A DNA stretch of 55,058 nt from Chlorobium sp. (GTDB taxonomy: Bacteria; Bacteroidota; Chlorobiia; Chlorobiales; Chlorobiaceae). The notes below the pieces were generated by a model. That model had not been told where the DNA came from, ran no database searches, and was given only the letters and a program-made list of their open reading frames with translations. Below, in pieces: positions 8,131 to 17,292 of this stretch (positions are counted from its first letter, which is position 1; each line of letters begins with the position of its first letter). Made by a program: the position numbers and the translations under genes. The stretch spans positions 1-55,058 of the forward strand of contig JANQMO010000030.1 in assembly GCA_028280025.1 (NCBI GenBank), read 5' to 3'.

Positions 8131-9546
8131 CTATCTTTTATCGGCCGGTTTTTCAAATATACTGCTCGTGTCATTGCCGGAAAAAAACTCATGATGCAAG
8201 GCCTGGACCGCTTTGGGAACATCGTTCTCCTCGACAACCAGTCCGACATTGATCTCCGAAGCACCCTGTGAAATCATCCTGATATTCACCTCTTTCATGG
8301 CAGTAAATATCCTTCCGGCCACTCCTTTCGAGGTTCTGAGATTGTCGCCGACAATGCTTATTGTCGCGACATCCGGCTCGATCTCAACCTCGCCCATGTT
8401 CCTGAGCTCATCCAGGACAGCCTCAAGGGACGCCGTCCTGCTGACGGTCAGGGAGACCGACACTTCACTGGTCGATACCATATCGACCGATACGCCGGCA
8501 CGTGCAAAGATGCTGAAAATCTCGGCCATGAATCCGTACCTGCCGAGCATCCTGTTTGATCGAAAATTGACGATACACTGCCCCTTTTTCACCGCTATGG
8601 ATTTCACAAGCCCGCTGTAGCTTGTACCTTCGAGCGTCGCAGGATTGCTTGTTATCACCGTACCCTTCGATTCGGGATGGTGCGAGCTGAGAACATACAC
8701 TGGAATATTCTGCTGTACGGCAGGCGAGATGGTGTCGGGATGCAGCACCTTCGCACCGAGATAGGACAATTCGGCAGCTTCGGTAAAGGTCATCACACGT
8801 ATGCTTTTAGCCTCGGGCACCAGTCTCGGATCACAGGTCATGACCCCGTCAACATCGGTCCATATCTGAATTTCATCAGACTGGAGCCACGCACCAAGAA
8901 GAGCCGCGGTATAATCGGAGCCGCCCCTGCCGAGTGTCGTTGTCTTCCCCTCCTTTGTTGCACCGATAAATCCCTGGGTAACGACTATTTTCCCGCTATC
9001 GAGCAACGGCTGTATAGCCTCCCGGGCGTTTTTCGAGCATATCTCCTCGAAAGGACGAGCCATACTGAACGTATCATCGGTAATCATCACCCTGCGCATA
9101 TCGACCCACTCGGCCTCATATCCTGAGTCAAGAAGTGCCTGGCAGAACACGGTGGTTGAGAGCAGTTCACCGAACGAGCAGAAGGAATCATAGGAACGGG
9201 CGGTCAGCTCCCCGACAATATCGACTCCCTTGATCAGTTCTTCCAGTTCGCTGACATAGGTCATCACCGCCGTGATGACGGATTCCCGCCGTGACGGTTC
9301 CTGAACAAGGATATCGACGAGTTCAAGATGATGCGCCCTGATCTCACCCGAAAGCCTTATCGCTTTTTCAACCTCGCTTTTTCCTGCAGATTCCGCGATC
9401 TCGATCAGCTTGTTCGTAACACCACCGCACGCACTCAGGACAACCACAGGAGCAGTCCTCATACGCTCAGCAGTCACAATATCAATAGCCCTCTTCATCG
9501 CCGTAATCGTCCCGATGGAGGTTCCGCCAAATTTCATTACAGCCAT
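8131..9546 (-). CDS. lysC: Aspartate kinase (lysine-sensitive-type, monofunctional)
   Basis: Phosphorylates aspartate, the entry to lysine, threonine and methionine synthesis. I took the ATG at 9546 (MAVMKFGGTSIG, 471 residues) rather than the upstream ATG at 9600; an AGAAAGA purine tract precedes it. The kinase domain has KFGGTS, VVLSACGGVTNKL, TLGRGGSDYTAALLGA and WTDVDGVMTCDPR. Two C-terminal ACT domains (about residues 310-460) predict allosteric control by an amino acid. The roughly 470-residue length and the VDMVSTSEVSVSLTV segment resemble E. coli LysC-type enzymes rather than the shorter alpha/beta type. It is divergent from the NlpC lipoprotein gene. Confidence 0.93.
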   Translation of the reverse strand: MAVMKFGGTSIGTITAMKRAIDIVTAERMRTAPVVVLSACGGVTNKLIEIAESAGKSEVEKAIRLSGEIRAHHLELVDILVQEPSRRESVITAVMTYVSELEELIKGVDIVGELTARSYDSFCSFGELLSTTVFCQALLDSGYEAEWVDMRRVMITDDTFSMARPFEEICSKNAREAIQPLLDSGKIVVTQGFIGATKEGKTTTLGRGGSDYTAALLGAWLQSDEIQIWTDVDGVMTCDPRLVPEAKSIRVMTFTEAAELSYLGAKVLHPDTISPAVQQNIPVYVLSSHHPESKGTVITSNPATLEGTSYSGLVKSIAVKKGQCIVNFRSNRMLGRYGFMAEIFSIFARAGVSVDMVSTSEVSVSLTVSRTASLEAVLDELRNMGEVEIEPDVATISIVGDNLRTSKGVAGRIFTAMKEVNIRMISQGASEINVGLVVEENDVPKAVQALHHEFFSGNDTSSIFEKPADKR

Positions 9547-9659
9547 AACAGTTCTTATCTTTCTTCGATATATGTATATGTTTTGTCCGGACTCCTGCAA
9601 TTGAATCCGTCACCAAAGACGTTTTACGGATGTACTCCCGTTCAAAAGCAAAACGAAAT

Positions 9660-10286
9660 ATGCACAGCATACAACAGGCAAAAGAAAATCCTGAACGAAC
9701 CGTTTACCTGTTTCATGCCATAACGGTTCTGTGCATGCTTGTATGCATACAGCTTTCCTTATCCGGCTGCTCCTCGAGCAGCTGGGTTCAAGGCGATAAA
9801 TATAGCGCAAAATATGCAAAAAAATATACCCCGCTTCCCATCCGAATCCCCGAGAACAAGCTCGTCACCATGCTGGAGAAAATCAGCTCACTGTTCGGTA
9901 TCGAATACCGTTGGGGGGGAGAGTCAAGAGGCGGCTTCGACTGCTCAGGTTTTGTTCAATACGTCTACAGGGATACCTTTGATGCTCACATACCCCGAAC
10001 ATCAGCACAACTTTCTGAATACGGAAAGAAAATTGCTCCCGCCAGGCTGAGAAGAGGTGATCTGGTTTTTTTCAGGATCAAGGGAGGCGCTATCGATCAC
10101 GTCGGGATTTACCTTGGGTGGGACCTGTTTGCCCATGCCTCCAAAAGCCGTGGTATTTCCATGGGCAACCTCAACAACAAATATTACAGAACGCGCTTTG
10201 CAAAAGCTGTTCGCCTCCTGGAAATCATTGAACCGGAACCGCTGCAGCCAAAACACTTAACGCGTGGACAAGATATGCCGGATTAG
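9660..10286 (+). CDS. NlpC/P60-family peptidoglycan endopeptidase lipoprotein
   Basis: Predicted cell-wall hydrolase cleaving D-gamma-glutamyl-diaminopimelate bonds. The ATG at 9660 gives 208 residues; an upstream ATG at 9630 is possible. A hydrophobic signal ends in the lipobox LSGC, so it should be lipid-anchored. The NlpC domain shows YRWGGESRGGFDCSGFVQ (nucleophile Cys), DHVGIYLG (His) and FAHASKSRG (third polar residue), the complete triad. It is close in architecture to the E. coli Spr/NlpC lipoproteins. prmA follows at 50 bp. Confidence 0.9.
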   Translation: MHSIQQAKENPERTVYLFHAITVLCMLVCIQLSLSGCSSSSWVQGDKYSAKYAKKYTPLPIRIPENKLVTMLEKISSLFGIEYRWGGESRGGFDCSGFVQYVYRDTFDAHIPRTSAQLSEYGKKIAPARLRRGDLVFFRIKGGAIDHVGIYLGWDLFAHASKSRGISMGNLNNKYYRTRFAKAVRLLEIIEPEPLQPKHLTRGQDMPD

Positions 10287-10336
10287 TGTATATTGCTCCG
10301 CACAATTCATTTTGACAGGCGCAAACTGTTCAGCTT

Positions 10337-11194
10337 ATGCCACGTCCCCAGGACTTCATCGAACTGGCCTTCACTCTTCCTCCGGAACGCATCGAGCTTT
10401 GTATCGGGCTCCTTGCGGGAGAAGACATCAACTATTTCCAGGAAGACGAAAACATGCTTTTCGCCTACCTGCCTGAAGAAGAATGGACAGACGATAAAAA
10501 AGAGAACATCACCCGGATCCTGACTGCGGCATTCGGCTCACCGCCCTCTTTTTCCGTCAAACACATGGCTGACAGAAACTGGAATGCCGAATGGGAAGCT
10601 CATCTGGAGCCGATCGATATTTCCGACAGGATACGTATTGTCCAGAAAAACGAGCCTCTCGACGACAACACCGGCCGGCTCGTCATACGGATCAATCCAA
10701 AAATGTCTTTCGGCACGGGATATCATGCAACGACCCGCCTTATGCTCCGTCAACTTGAGAGTCTCGACCTGGAAAACAAGCGCATACTGGATATCGGAAC
10801 CGGAACAGGCATCCTTGCCATTGCATGCAGAAAACTGGGCAGCACGCTCCCTATTCTCGCGGTTGATAACAATGACTGGGCGATTGACAATGCACGAGAA
10901 AATGTCACCGACAACAATGCTGACAATATTGACGTAGCAATGCTGGATGCTGAAGACGATACCTTGTTTGACGAACCGTACGACCTCATTCTGGCAAACA
11001 TCAACCGAAACGTTATCGGTACCATGCTTCCGGCTATACGCGCCAGGGCTCCGCAAAGCAGAGTACTGGTTTCCGGCATTTTGGTTTATGACGAATCCTG
11101 GTTAAGGAAACTGATCGAACAACTCGACTACAGCATTGCGTCGATGCGTTATGAAGACGAATGGCTCTCCTGTCTCTTCGATCCGGTTTCATAA
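10337..11194 (+). CDS. prmA: Ribosomal protein L11 methyltransferase
   Basis: Trimethylates ribosomal protein L11 using S-adenosylmethionine. At 285 residues it matches the family. The N-terminal substrate-recognition domain (about 1-100) is followed by the Rossmann methyltransferase with MSFGTGYHATTRLML, ILDIGTGTGILAIAC, AVDNNDWAIDNARENV and ILANINRNVI. It ends 17 bp before the Ppx/GppA start chosen here. Confidence 0.92.
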   Translation: MPRPQDFIELAFTLPPERIELCIGLLAGEDINYFQEDENMLFAYLPEEEWTDDKKENITRILTAAFGSPPSFSVKHMADRNWNAEWEAHLEPIDISDRIRIVQKNEPLDDNTGRLVIRINPKMSFGTGYHATTRLMLRQLESLDLENKRILDIGTGTGILAIACRKLGSTLPILAVDNNDWAIDNARENVTDNNADNIDVAMLDAEDDTLFDEPYDLILANINRNVIGTMLPAIRARAPQSRVLVSGILVYDESWLRKLIEQLDYSIASMRYEDEWLSCLFDPVS

Positions 11195-11211
11195 TTCTTA
11201 TACATCAGCAC

Positions 11212-12147
11212 ATGAAACGTTTTTCTTTTATCGATATCGGGACCAATACCGCGCTCCTCCTTGTTGCCGACCTCGATCCGGCCGGCAACCGCATCGTTCC
11301 GGTCGCCCATCGACAAACCATCATACGGCTGGGAAAAAACGTCGATGAACAGAAAATCATCGACCATGCAGCAATGCAGCGCCTGATTCAATGCATACTT
11401 GATTTCAAGGAGATCAGCAAGGAAAACGGCGCCCAGAGCATCGTTGCTGCAGGAACAAGCGCGCTGCGTGATGCGAAAAACCGCATGGAAATCATCGATG
11501 AGGTTGTCATGTCAAGCGATATTGTCATCAAAACGCTGACCGGAGATGAAGAAGCCGCCCTGACCTTCAACGGTGCCGTTGCCGGAATGCCGGACGTGCC
11601 CGAACTGTTTACCGTTATCGATATCGGCGGCGGCAGCACGGAAATCACTATGGGCAGCCTCGAAAAAATAGAGCAGAGCATCAGCCTCGATATAGGCTCT
11701 GTCAGGCTGACGGAACGTATCTTCACGTCGCATCCTCCTTCGGAAACAGAATTCCTGGCTGCCCGGAACGAGATCAACGAGAATTTAACCGGTGCTCTTG
11801 AACCTTTTTTCAGCGGCAGGGAACATGTTTACGGCGTTGCGGGTACGCTGACAACCATTGCGCATCTTGTCTCCGGCGAGAAAGAATTCGACCCGGATAC
11901 AATTCATAATGTTACGCTCTCCTATGATCAAGTACGGCAGCTCCTCGATGAACTGAGGGAATCTTCTCTGGAACAGATTCTGGAAAGAGGTGTTCCGGAA
12001 GGCAGGGCGGATGTCATTACCATGGGCACCCTGATCCTCCACCAGTTCATGAGGCTCCTGGGAGTAATACAATTGCATGTAAGCGTCCAGGGGCTCCGCT
12101 ACGGGCTTGCCCTGAACGAACTGCAGAAACTGCTTTCAGAAGCATAG
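11212..12147 (+). CDS. Ppx/GppA-family phosphatase (exopolyphosphatase or pppGpp phosphohydrolase)
   Basis: A 311-residue protein of the ASKHA fold. From the ATG at 11212, MKRFSFIDIGTNTALLLVADL carries the first phosphate loop. ATSALRDAKN-type and VIDIGGGSTEITMG motifs, and GVAGTLTTIAHL, follow. It has only the two-subdomain catalytic core, without the C-terminal HD-like domain of full-length Ppx, as in the short proteins of Bacteroidetes and Chlorobi. Substrate (polyphosphate or pppGpp) cannot be told from sequence. The stop codon is inside the stem of a strong hairpin. Confidence 0.87.
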   Translation: MKRFSFIDIGTNTALLLVADLDPAGNRIVPVAHRQTIIRLGKNVDEQKIIDHAAMQRLIQCILDFKEISKENGAQSIVAAGTSALRDAKNRMEIIDEVVMSSDIVIKTLTGDEEAALTFNGAVAGMPDVPELFTVIDIGGGSTEITMGSLEKIEQSISLDIGSVRLTERIFTSHPPSETEFLAARNEINENLTGALEPFFSGREHVYGVAGTLTTIAHLVSGEKEFDPDTIHNVTLSYDQVRQLLDELRESSLEQILERGVPEGRADVITMGTLILHQFMRLLGVIQLHVSVQGLRYGLALNELQKLLSEA

Positions 12148-12186
12148 ATACTGCACCGGTAACATCCCCGGCGCGGTATCTATGCT
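12141..12186. terminator. Bidirectional hairpin between the convergent ppx and FISUMP genes
   Basis: AGCATAGATAC (12141-12151) pairs perfectly with GTATCTATGCT (12176-12186), and inner GC/CCGG segments extend the stem. The ppx stop TAG lies in the left arm. There is no long U-tract. Its position between converging genes favours a shared terminator. Confidence 0.6.
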
Positions 12187-12195
12187 TTCCGGGAG

Positions 12196-12873
12196 TCAGT
12201 AGCTTCTCACGCAGCGTACCGACAGACCGTTTTCCATACAGGTGTCGTTGCGGAAGAGAAACGCGTTTCTTTCGGACATGTTCCTGAACCAGGCATAGCC
12301 CCGCACAAAAACCGTTGACGTCCAGTACAATGCGTTGATGCCTTTGTAAAGAAATCGGCCGTCACTGCGGCGATACCCGCCGGGAAGAGCGCTGAACCCA
12401 GGCTTTCCGGCAACCGGCTTACCATAGGAACCACTGAAATCGGCAGCCTTGAGATTACCGGCTGCAAAGACTTTGCCACCGGAAGAACGTTCAAGATTTC
12501 CCCAGTCCTTGTCCGATGGGATCTTCCATCCTTTCGGAGCAAGACCGCGGGGATCATTGACCGCATACCAGTTGTAGAGTTTACCGTAGACGACACCATC
12601 TCCTGAACGGTTGCGATAATAGCACCATGCTCCTTGTTTTTTCCTGGCGGCATCCTCCCACTCGGCAGGTGTCGCTGCGTGGCGGATGGGGTCTCCGTTA
12701 CGGTAGCGGCTTACATTCAGGTTTTCTGCCATCCATACCTGTCCGTTGATCTCAACAGCCTTGTACTCATTGCCGTCAACATCTTTTGCGGAAAAAGCAA
12801 GCATCTGCATCGGTGCAAAGAACATAACCAGCAACATACAGAGCGTAGTACGCAGTAAGGGTGTGTGTTTCAT
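12196..12873 (-). CDS. Secreted FISUMP-domain protein (Fibrobacter succinogenes major paralogous domain)
   Basis: A 225-residue protein with a signal peptide (about residues 1-28, ending MQMLAFS) followed by one FISUMP domain. The family motifs are all seen: DVDGNEYKAVEINGQVWMAENLNVSRY, YGKLYNWYAVNDPRGLAPKGWKIPSDKDW, SALPGGYRRSDGRF, YWTSTV and the C-terminal SVRCVRSY. These proteins are abundant in Fibrobacteres, Bacteroidetes and Chlorobi, and their function is unknown beyond a cell-surface or secreted place. The gene stands alone, with 217 bp of featureless sequence upstream. Confidence 0.88.
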   Translation of the reverse strand: MKHTPLLRTTLCMLLVMFFAPMQMLAFSAKDVDGNEYKAVEINGQVWMAENLNVSRYRNGDPIRHAATPAEWEDAARKKQGAWCYYRNRSGDGVVYGKLYNWYAVNDPRGLAPKGWKIPSDKDWGNLERSSGGKVFAAGNLKAADFSGSYGKPVAGKPGFSALPGGYRRSDGRFLYKGINALYWTSTVFVRGYAWFRNMSERNAFLFRNDTCMENGLSVRCVRSY

Positions 12874-13090
12874 GGCCTTGATGATTGGGGGTTATGGGGG
12901 TCGTTTCCATCAAAAAAACGCCATTATATGTACTTCTCATCCGACACGCATATTCCATGTCGGACTACCAATGTACATATATTGCAACGATTTATCCAAA
13001 TAAAACGTAATCACCAAGCACATTTAACAGAAACACAACACTCCAAACTCCCCCAACGCCATGTTTACCGCAACAAAAAAATACGCCGGT

Positions 13091-14323
13091 TTACCCTGGA
13101 TCACCCGATACACGTTCCCGCTCACAGACAATACAGATGAGCGCAGCGTCTCTGTTCCTGGTGAAAAACAGAAAGCGGCGGCGGCTTTCTTTCAAACGGT
13201 ACCGGCGTCTGATTTCGTCAGGAGACAACGGGAAATTACGACGATGGACGCTTGCCGCGCCTATACCGTTATTTTTCAGGTAGCGGCTGAAGTACCTGGG
13301 TTTATACGGCAGGGTGTCACAGACCCTGAAACGCCTGCCGGGAAATGACGCGACCCGCTTGTCCGATGTCAGCAGCTCTACATGGGAATTGAAGAAGTGC
13401 ATACCATGAATTCGGGCGAGAACAGGAACAAGGCACGCCTTGATAATCGCCGGATCAGGCTCATAAAGGTACGCGCCGACATTTTCGGCCATCGGTTTCC
13501 CGGTAACGTTTTCCTGGCATGAGGAGATAACCGACGCCCCGTTTTCGGTCAGGCAGACGGCACGGACGGTCACCTGATGAACGGATACGTCAGCATGTCT
13601 TCTGCAAAAAAGCAGGATTTCCCTGCATTCACCATCGACTGAAAGCACCAGGACCTCCCTGAGTGAGGGAACCATATCCCGAAACACGGTTATTTCATGT
13701 GCGGGTGAGGCCTTGATGCAGATGTTGTGCGATTTACGGAGAAAAAGATCATGCAGCCCGACAACATCCGGTTCACACTCCTGCAGGTTAACCAGACGTT
13801 TCCCTGCCGCTCTCCTGGCGGGATCGACATATATCCAGTCGAAACTCTTGTCCGGACAGGCCATAAGATAAGCAATGCTGTCGCCGGTGATCACCTGAAT
13901 AGTACCGGCACCGAGCTCATTGAAATTGTGGCCTGCTATCCGGGCAAGCACGGGATCTTGTTCAACATAGATGACCTTGTCAAAACGTCTGGAGAAAAAG
14001 AGGGCATCGATGCCGAGTCCGCCGGTCATATCGAGCATTGTTTTGCCCTGCATTCCTTCAAGATCCGATTTGTAACGGGCGCTCCGTTCGCCCGATGCCT
14101 GTTCGAGGGAAAGAGTAGTGTACAACAGGCTCCGCCGCGACAGCTCCGGCAGTTTTTTGCGCGCTTTTTTTCTGCAGGCTATCTGCTCGGCAATCGCCCT
14201 GACAGGAAAACCTGCCCGGCCATGATGCTTCATGGCAAATTCAGCCGGATCGACATGCTCATGGACCCGAAGCTCTTCCAACACCCCCGGCTCGAGAAGC
14301 TGCTGAAGCTCATCAGAGGTCAT
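13091..14323 (-). CDS. THUMP-like class I SAM-dependent methyltransferase
   Basis: A 410-residue protein from the ATG at 14323 (MTSDELQQLLEPGVLEEL), which overlaps the bioA stop by 11 bp. A central Rossmann methyltransferase (about residues 85-230) has MLDMTGGLGIDALFFSRRF, YVEQDPVLARIA and YVDPARRA. The C-terminal part is the small THUMP-like/ferredoxin-like region of this family, with SVDGECREILLFCRR. Substrate is not known; an RNA target is plausible from the THUMP-like part. It is the last gene of the biotin operon by overlap, but I know of no biotin role for it. Confidence 0.8.
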   Translation of the reverse strand: MTSDELQQLLEPGVLEELRVHEHVDPAEFAMKHHGRAGFPVRAIAEQIACRKKARKKLPELSRRSLLYTTLSLEQASGERSARYKSDLEGMQGKTMLDMTGGLGIDALFFSRRFDKVIYVEQDPVLARIAGHNFNELGAGTIQVITGDSIAYLMACPDKSFDWIYVDPARRAAGKRLVNLQECEPDVVGLHDLFLRKSHNICIKASPAHEITVFRDMVPSLREVLVLSVDGECREILLFCRRHADVSVHQVTVRAVCLTENGASVISSCQENVTGKPMAENVGAYLYEPDPAIIKACLVPVLARIHGMHFFNSHVELLTSDKRVASFPGRRFRVCDTLPYKPRYFSRYLKNNGIGAASVHRRNFPLSPDEIRRRYRLKESRRRFLFFTRNRDAALICIVCERERVSGDPG

Positions 14324-15611
14324 GGCACTCTCCGTCTGATGCAGCCTCCCTGCTGACAACATCGCAGACAGCATCTGTAAGCTGCTTCAGCTCCTCTTCC
14401 AAAACAATATAGGGCGGCATGAGATAAACCAGCGTTCCGAAAGGACGAACCCAGACGCCTCTTTCGACAAACTGCTTCTGGACGGCAGCCATATTGACCG
14501 GCTTCTGAAGTTCTACGACGCCAATTGAGCCAAGGACACGGACATCTCGAACCCCCGGAATGGTTCGACATGCTTCGAGACCGGAAAGAAGCCCCTTTTC
14601 GATCCTCATCACGCTCTCTTTCCACTTCGAGACTTCAAGCAGCCCGATACTGGCCGCTGCCACGGAACAGGCCAGGGGATTGGCCATGAATGTAGGGCCG
14701 TGCATGAACACTCCCGGTGTTCCGCCGGAAATCACCGCCGCGACCTCATCGGTCGTCAAGGTTGCGGCCAGAGTCATATACCCTCCCGTCAGCGCTTTGC
14801 CCAGGCAGAGAATGTCAGGGATAACATCGGCATGTTCGAGAGCGAACATCCTGCCTGTCCGCCCGAAACCGGTCGCAATTTCATCAAAGATCAGGAGCAC
14901 ACCATAACGGTCACAGAGATCGCGAGCCATCTTGAGGTATTCGGGAGAATAGAAACGCATACCTCCTGCGCCTTGGACCACAGGCTCGATGACAAGCGCC
15001 GCTATATCTTGATGGTGCGTTTCGATCTTTGCCCGCAGATCACGGATGCATTCTTCGCAGCACGGTTCATTGAATCCGCATCGAGGCGCTTCAGCAAAGA
15101 GCTGCTGCGGCAGCACCCTCTTGAACATGCTGTGCATACCGGTAACAGGGTCACAGACCGACATGGCGGCAAACGTGTCCCCATGATAACCCGACCTTAC
15201 TGTCAGCAGTCTGTGCTTTTGTGGTTGTCCCGCCGCCTGATGGTACTGAAGGGCCATCTTGATGGCTGCTTCGACCGAAACCGAACCGGAATCGCAGAAG
15301 AACACCTTGCTCAACGGCTCAGGCGTCAGTCCCACGAGATGACGCGCCAATGTAATTGCCGGATCATGAGTCAACCCGCCGAACATGACATGACTCATAT
15401 GTCCAAGCTGGCGCGTTACCGCCTCGTTAAGTACCGGGTGATTATAGCCGTGAATCGCCGCCCACCATGACGACATGCCGTCGATCAGTCTCCGGCCGTC
15501 CTCCAGTTCGATATGGACGCCTTTGGCGGATTTCACCGGATATACCGGCAGGGGATCCTGCATTGAAGTATAGGGGTGCCAGATATGCTCCCTGTCGAAA
15601 TCAAGATTCAT
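14313..15611 (-). CDS. bioA: Adenosylmethionine-8-amino-7-oxononanoate aminotransferase
   Basis: PLP enzyme that transaminates KAPA to DAPA with S-adenosylmethionine as amino donor. At 432 residues it fits the family. It has HIWHPYTSMQDPLP, GMSSWWAAIHGYNHP, the SGSVSVEAAIKMALQYH loop, the DEIATGFGRTG motif and the PLP-lysine loop LGKALTGGYM. Its ATG overlaps the bioD stop by 11 bp and its stop overlaps the methyltransferase start, so translation is probably coupled along the operon. Confidence 0.96.
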   Translation of the reverse strand: MNLDFDREHIWHPYTSMQDPLPVYPVKSAKGVHIELEDGRRLIDGMSSWWAAIHGYNHPVLNEAVTRQLGHMSHVMFGGLTHDPAITLARHLVGLTPEPLSKVFFCDSGSVSVEAAIKMALQYHQAAGQPQKHRLLTVRSGYHGDTFAAMSVCDPVTGMHSMFKRVLPQQLFAEAPRCGFNEPCCEECIRDLRAKIETHHQDIAALVIEPVVQGAGGMRFYSPEYLKMARDLCDRYGVLLIFDEIATGFGRTGRMFALEHADVIPDILCLGKALTGGYMTLAATLTTDEVAAVISGGTPGVFMHGPTFMANPLACSVAAASIGLLEVSKWKESVMRIEKGLLSGLEACRTIPGVRDVRVLGSIGVVELQKPVNMAAVQKQFVERGVWVRPFGTLVYLMPPYIVLEEELKQLTDAVCDVVSREAASDGECHDL

Positions 15612-16296
15612 GAACGATCTTTGTTACAACATCTTCCTTGAGGCCCGGACAGTTTTTGCCGATTCTGGGAAAGTCAATCACCGGGCAGTCAAAACCGTAC
15701 CCGGCAAGAGCGTTTTGCAAAACAGCAAACGTATCATCCGCAATGATCCTGTCGCTCCCTCCTGCACGGTTATAGAAGAGTGCACACAGCCGCATACCCC
15801 TGTTCCGGCAGGCCTCCAGTGAAAGTAGGGTGTGATTGATACTGCCGAGCCGGGCGGATGTCACGAGAATCAACGGATATGAACGCGCTTGAACATAATC
15901 GGCAAACGACATCCCCTCCCTGAAAGGCACCAGGAGACCGCCGGCCCCTTCGAGGAGAACGATATCGAATGTCTCCCGAAGCGTTTGTGTCGCGCGGTCC
16001 AGAACAGACGTTTCGATAACCCGTTCTTCCAGCGCTGCAGCAAGGTGCGGCGAAGACGGGTGGGCAAACAGGTATGAACACGTTGTTCCGTCACGATCGA
16101 CGTCCTGCAGCGGCATCCCCATCATCTCCCGATGTTTCCGGATATCTGCCGAAACACCCCTGCCGCCGGTCTCGACCGGCTTCTGGGTGATAACACGCAT
16201 ACCGGCCCGCCTGAGAGAGTACGCAAGCAAACCGGTGGCAACCGTTTTGCCGACTCCCGTATCAATCCCCGAAATGGCAATGACTTTTCCCGACAC
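15601..16296 (-). CDS. bioD: Dethiobiotin synthase
   Basis: ATP-dependent carboxylation and ring closure of DAPA to dethiobiotin. The P-loop ISGIDTGVGKTVATGLL lies right at the N-terminus, with TQKPVETGG and LLEGAGGLLVP next. I chose the GTG at 16296 (231 residues) because the frame further upstream, open to 16395, translates the octamer repeat array into a Gln/Asn/Thr-rich tail that is not part of BioD. Composite repeat A lies directly upstream. Confidence 0.92.
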   Translation of the reverse strand: MSGKVIAISGIDTGVGKTVATGLLAYSLRRAGMRVITQKPVETGGRGVSADIRKHREMMGMPLQDVDRDGTTCSYLFAHPSSPHLAAALEERVIETSVLDRATQTLRETFDIVLLEGAGGLLVPFREGMSFADYVQARSYPLILVTSARLGSINHTLLSLEACRNRGMRLCALFYNRAGGSDRIIADDTFAVLQNALAGYGFDCPVIDFPRIGKNCPGLKEDVVTKIVHES

Positions 16297-16512
16297 GTAA
16301 AAGAGTGTTGAATTGTTGAGTTGTTGATCTGTTGATCTGTTGATCTGTTGAATTGTTTGGGGTTGTCGGTCCTGATCCAGTTGAAAAAAGACCAAAAGGA
16401 CGAAAAGGACTTAAGGGACCAAAAAAAAGCGCCGGCCTCCCATTTTCACCTTTTAACTTTTGACTCTCGCTTTTTCCTCCTTACTCCTGCGCACGAAGTG
16501 CGCTACTCCTGA
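16297..16512. repeat. Composite intergenic repeat, copy A
   Basis: Read on the plus strand, this element contains in order an octamer array GTTGANNT (six units, 16307-16354), a nonamer array of the type CNAAAAGGA (four units, 16392-16427), a segment AGCGCCGGCCTCCCATTTT, and the palindrome GCGCACGAAGTGCGC (16489-16503) followed by CTACTCC. The same order recurs in copy B at 17967-18240. Its right end is inside the bioC reading frame and encodes the last residues of BioC. Confidence 0.85.
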
Positions 16513-17292
16513 CTCCTTCTTTATAAACACACAGAACAACGGATGATAGGTCAGATGAACGCCGGTGTGGCTTGAAAAGGACGAACGGTAACGCTCCACG
16601 AAGCGGTAATGGCGGCTTTTTGTCCAGGGGTTTCTCTGTGCAAGGCCATTGACACCGGTCCGGCTGATATGGCGCAGTACCTCTTCCGGACTCCTGAAAT
16701 CAAGCCTCCGCACCTCCTCGCGGCATTGCACGGGCTCGAACCACTGCCGGGCAAAATCCCGGAGCTCATCGAGGTCATAATAACCCAGCGACACATGTTC
16801 GATCGAGTCTATCTCCAGCATGTTCCTTTTCCCGAACGTGCTGAATGCCAGCATACCGCCTGGCCGGAGGGCAGCGGAGAGTTGTTGAAAAAGAGCTGGA
16901 ATATCCGCAAGCCATTGGAGCGTTGCATTGGAGACAACAAGATCAAGCTCTCCCGGCAACTGCTCCTGCTGCTCGATATCCCCGCCGAGAAACGCAAATT
17001 CAGATACACCATGCTTATGCGCAATATCTCCAACGACGATGGAACATTCTGCAACAAGGTCGTTGGCGATATAGGTCTCAATCCTGCAGCGGCGAAGCAA
17101 AGCTTCGGTGAATGCTCCCGAACCCGCCCCGATCTCCAGGACCTTCCGGAACGAAGCCCCTCCTTTTTCAGGAGAAATCAGCCCGGCAAGTTCGGCAGCC
17201 ATACGCTCCTGTATGATAGCGTGACGCCGGTACTCCGGCAGACGGCGTGCGAAGCGCTGCCGGATCAGTTCCTTGTTCAATCTTCCATGCAT
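16453..17292 (-). CDS. bioC: Malonyl-[acyl-carrier protein] O-methyltransferase
   Basis: Methylates malonyl-ACP so that fatty-acid enzymes can build the pimeloyl chain of biotin. The 279-residue protein starts MHGRLNKELIRQRFARRL, as BioC does (short N-terminal helix, RF...Y), with the SAM motif VLEIGAGSGAFTEALL (about 50-65), DLVVSNATLQWL and LRPGGMLAFSTFG. The start overlaps bioG by 16 bp. The C-terminal tail GVAHFVRRSKEEKARVKS is encoded by repeat copy A, so the natural end was replaced or extended by the repeat; family proteins end about 20 residues earlier. Confidence 0.9.
   Translation of the reverse strand: MHGRLNKELIRQRFARRLPEYRRHAIIQERMAAELAGLISPEKGGASFRKVLEIGAGSGAFTEALLRRCRIETYIANDLVAECSIVVGDIAHKHGVSEFAFLGGDIEQQEQLPGELDLVVSNATLQWLADIPALFQQLSAALRPGGMLAFSTFGKRNMLEIDSIEHVSLGYYDLDELRDFARQWFEPVQCREEVRRLDFRSPEEVLRHISRTGVNGLAQRNPWTKSRHYRFVERYRSSFSSHTGVHLTYHPLFCVFIKKESGVAHFVRRSKEEKARVKS

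Noticed and set aside
7992..8264. Possible small gene on the minus strand between lysC and purM
   Set aside because: It overlaps lysC, contains the heptamer array, has no ribosome site and no family look.
16307..16354. CRISPR-like repetition
   Set aside because: Units are only 7-9 bases, tandem, degenerate and without unique spacers.
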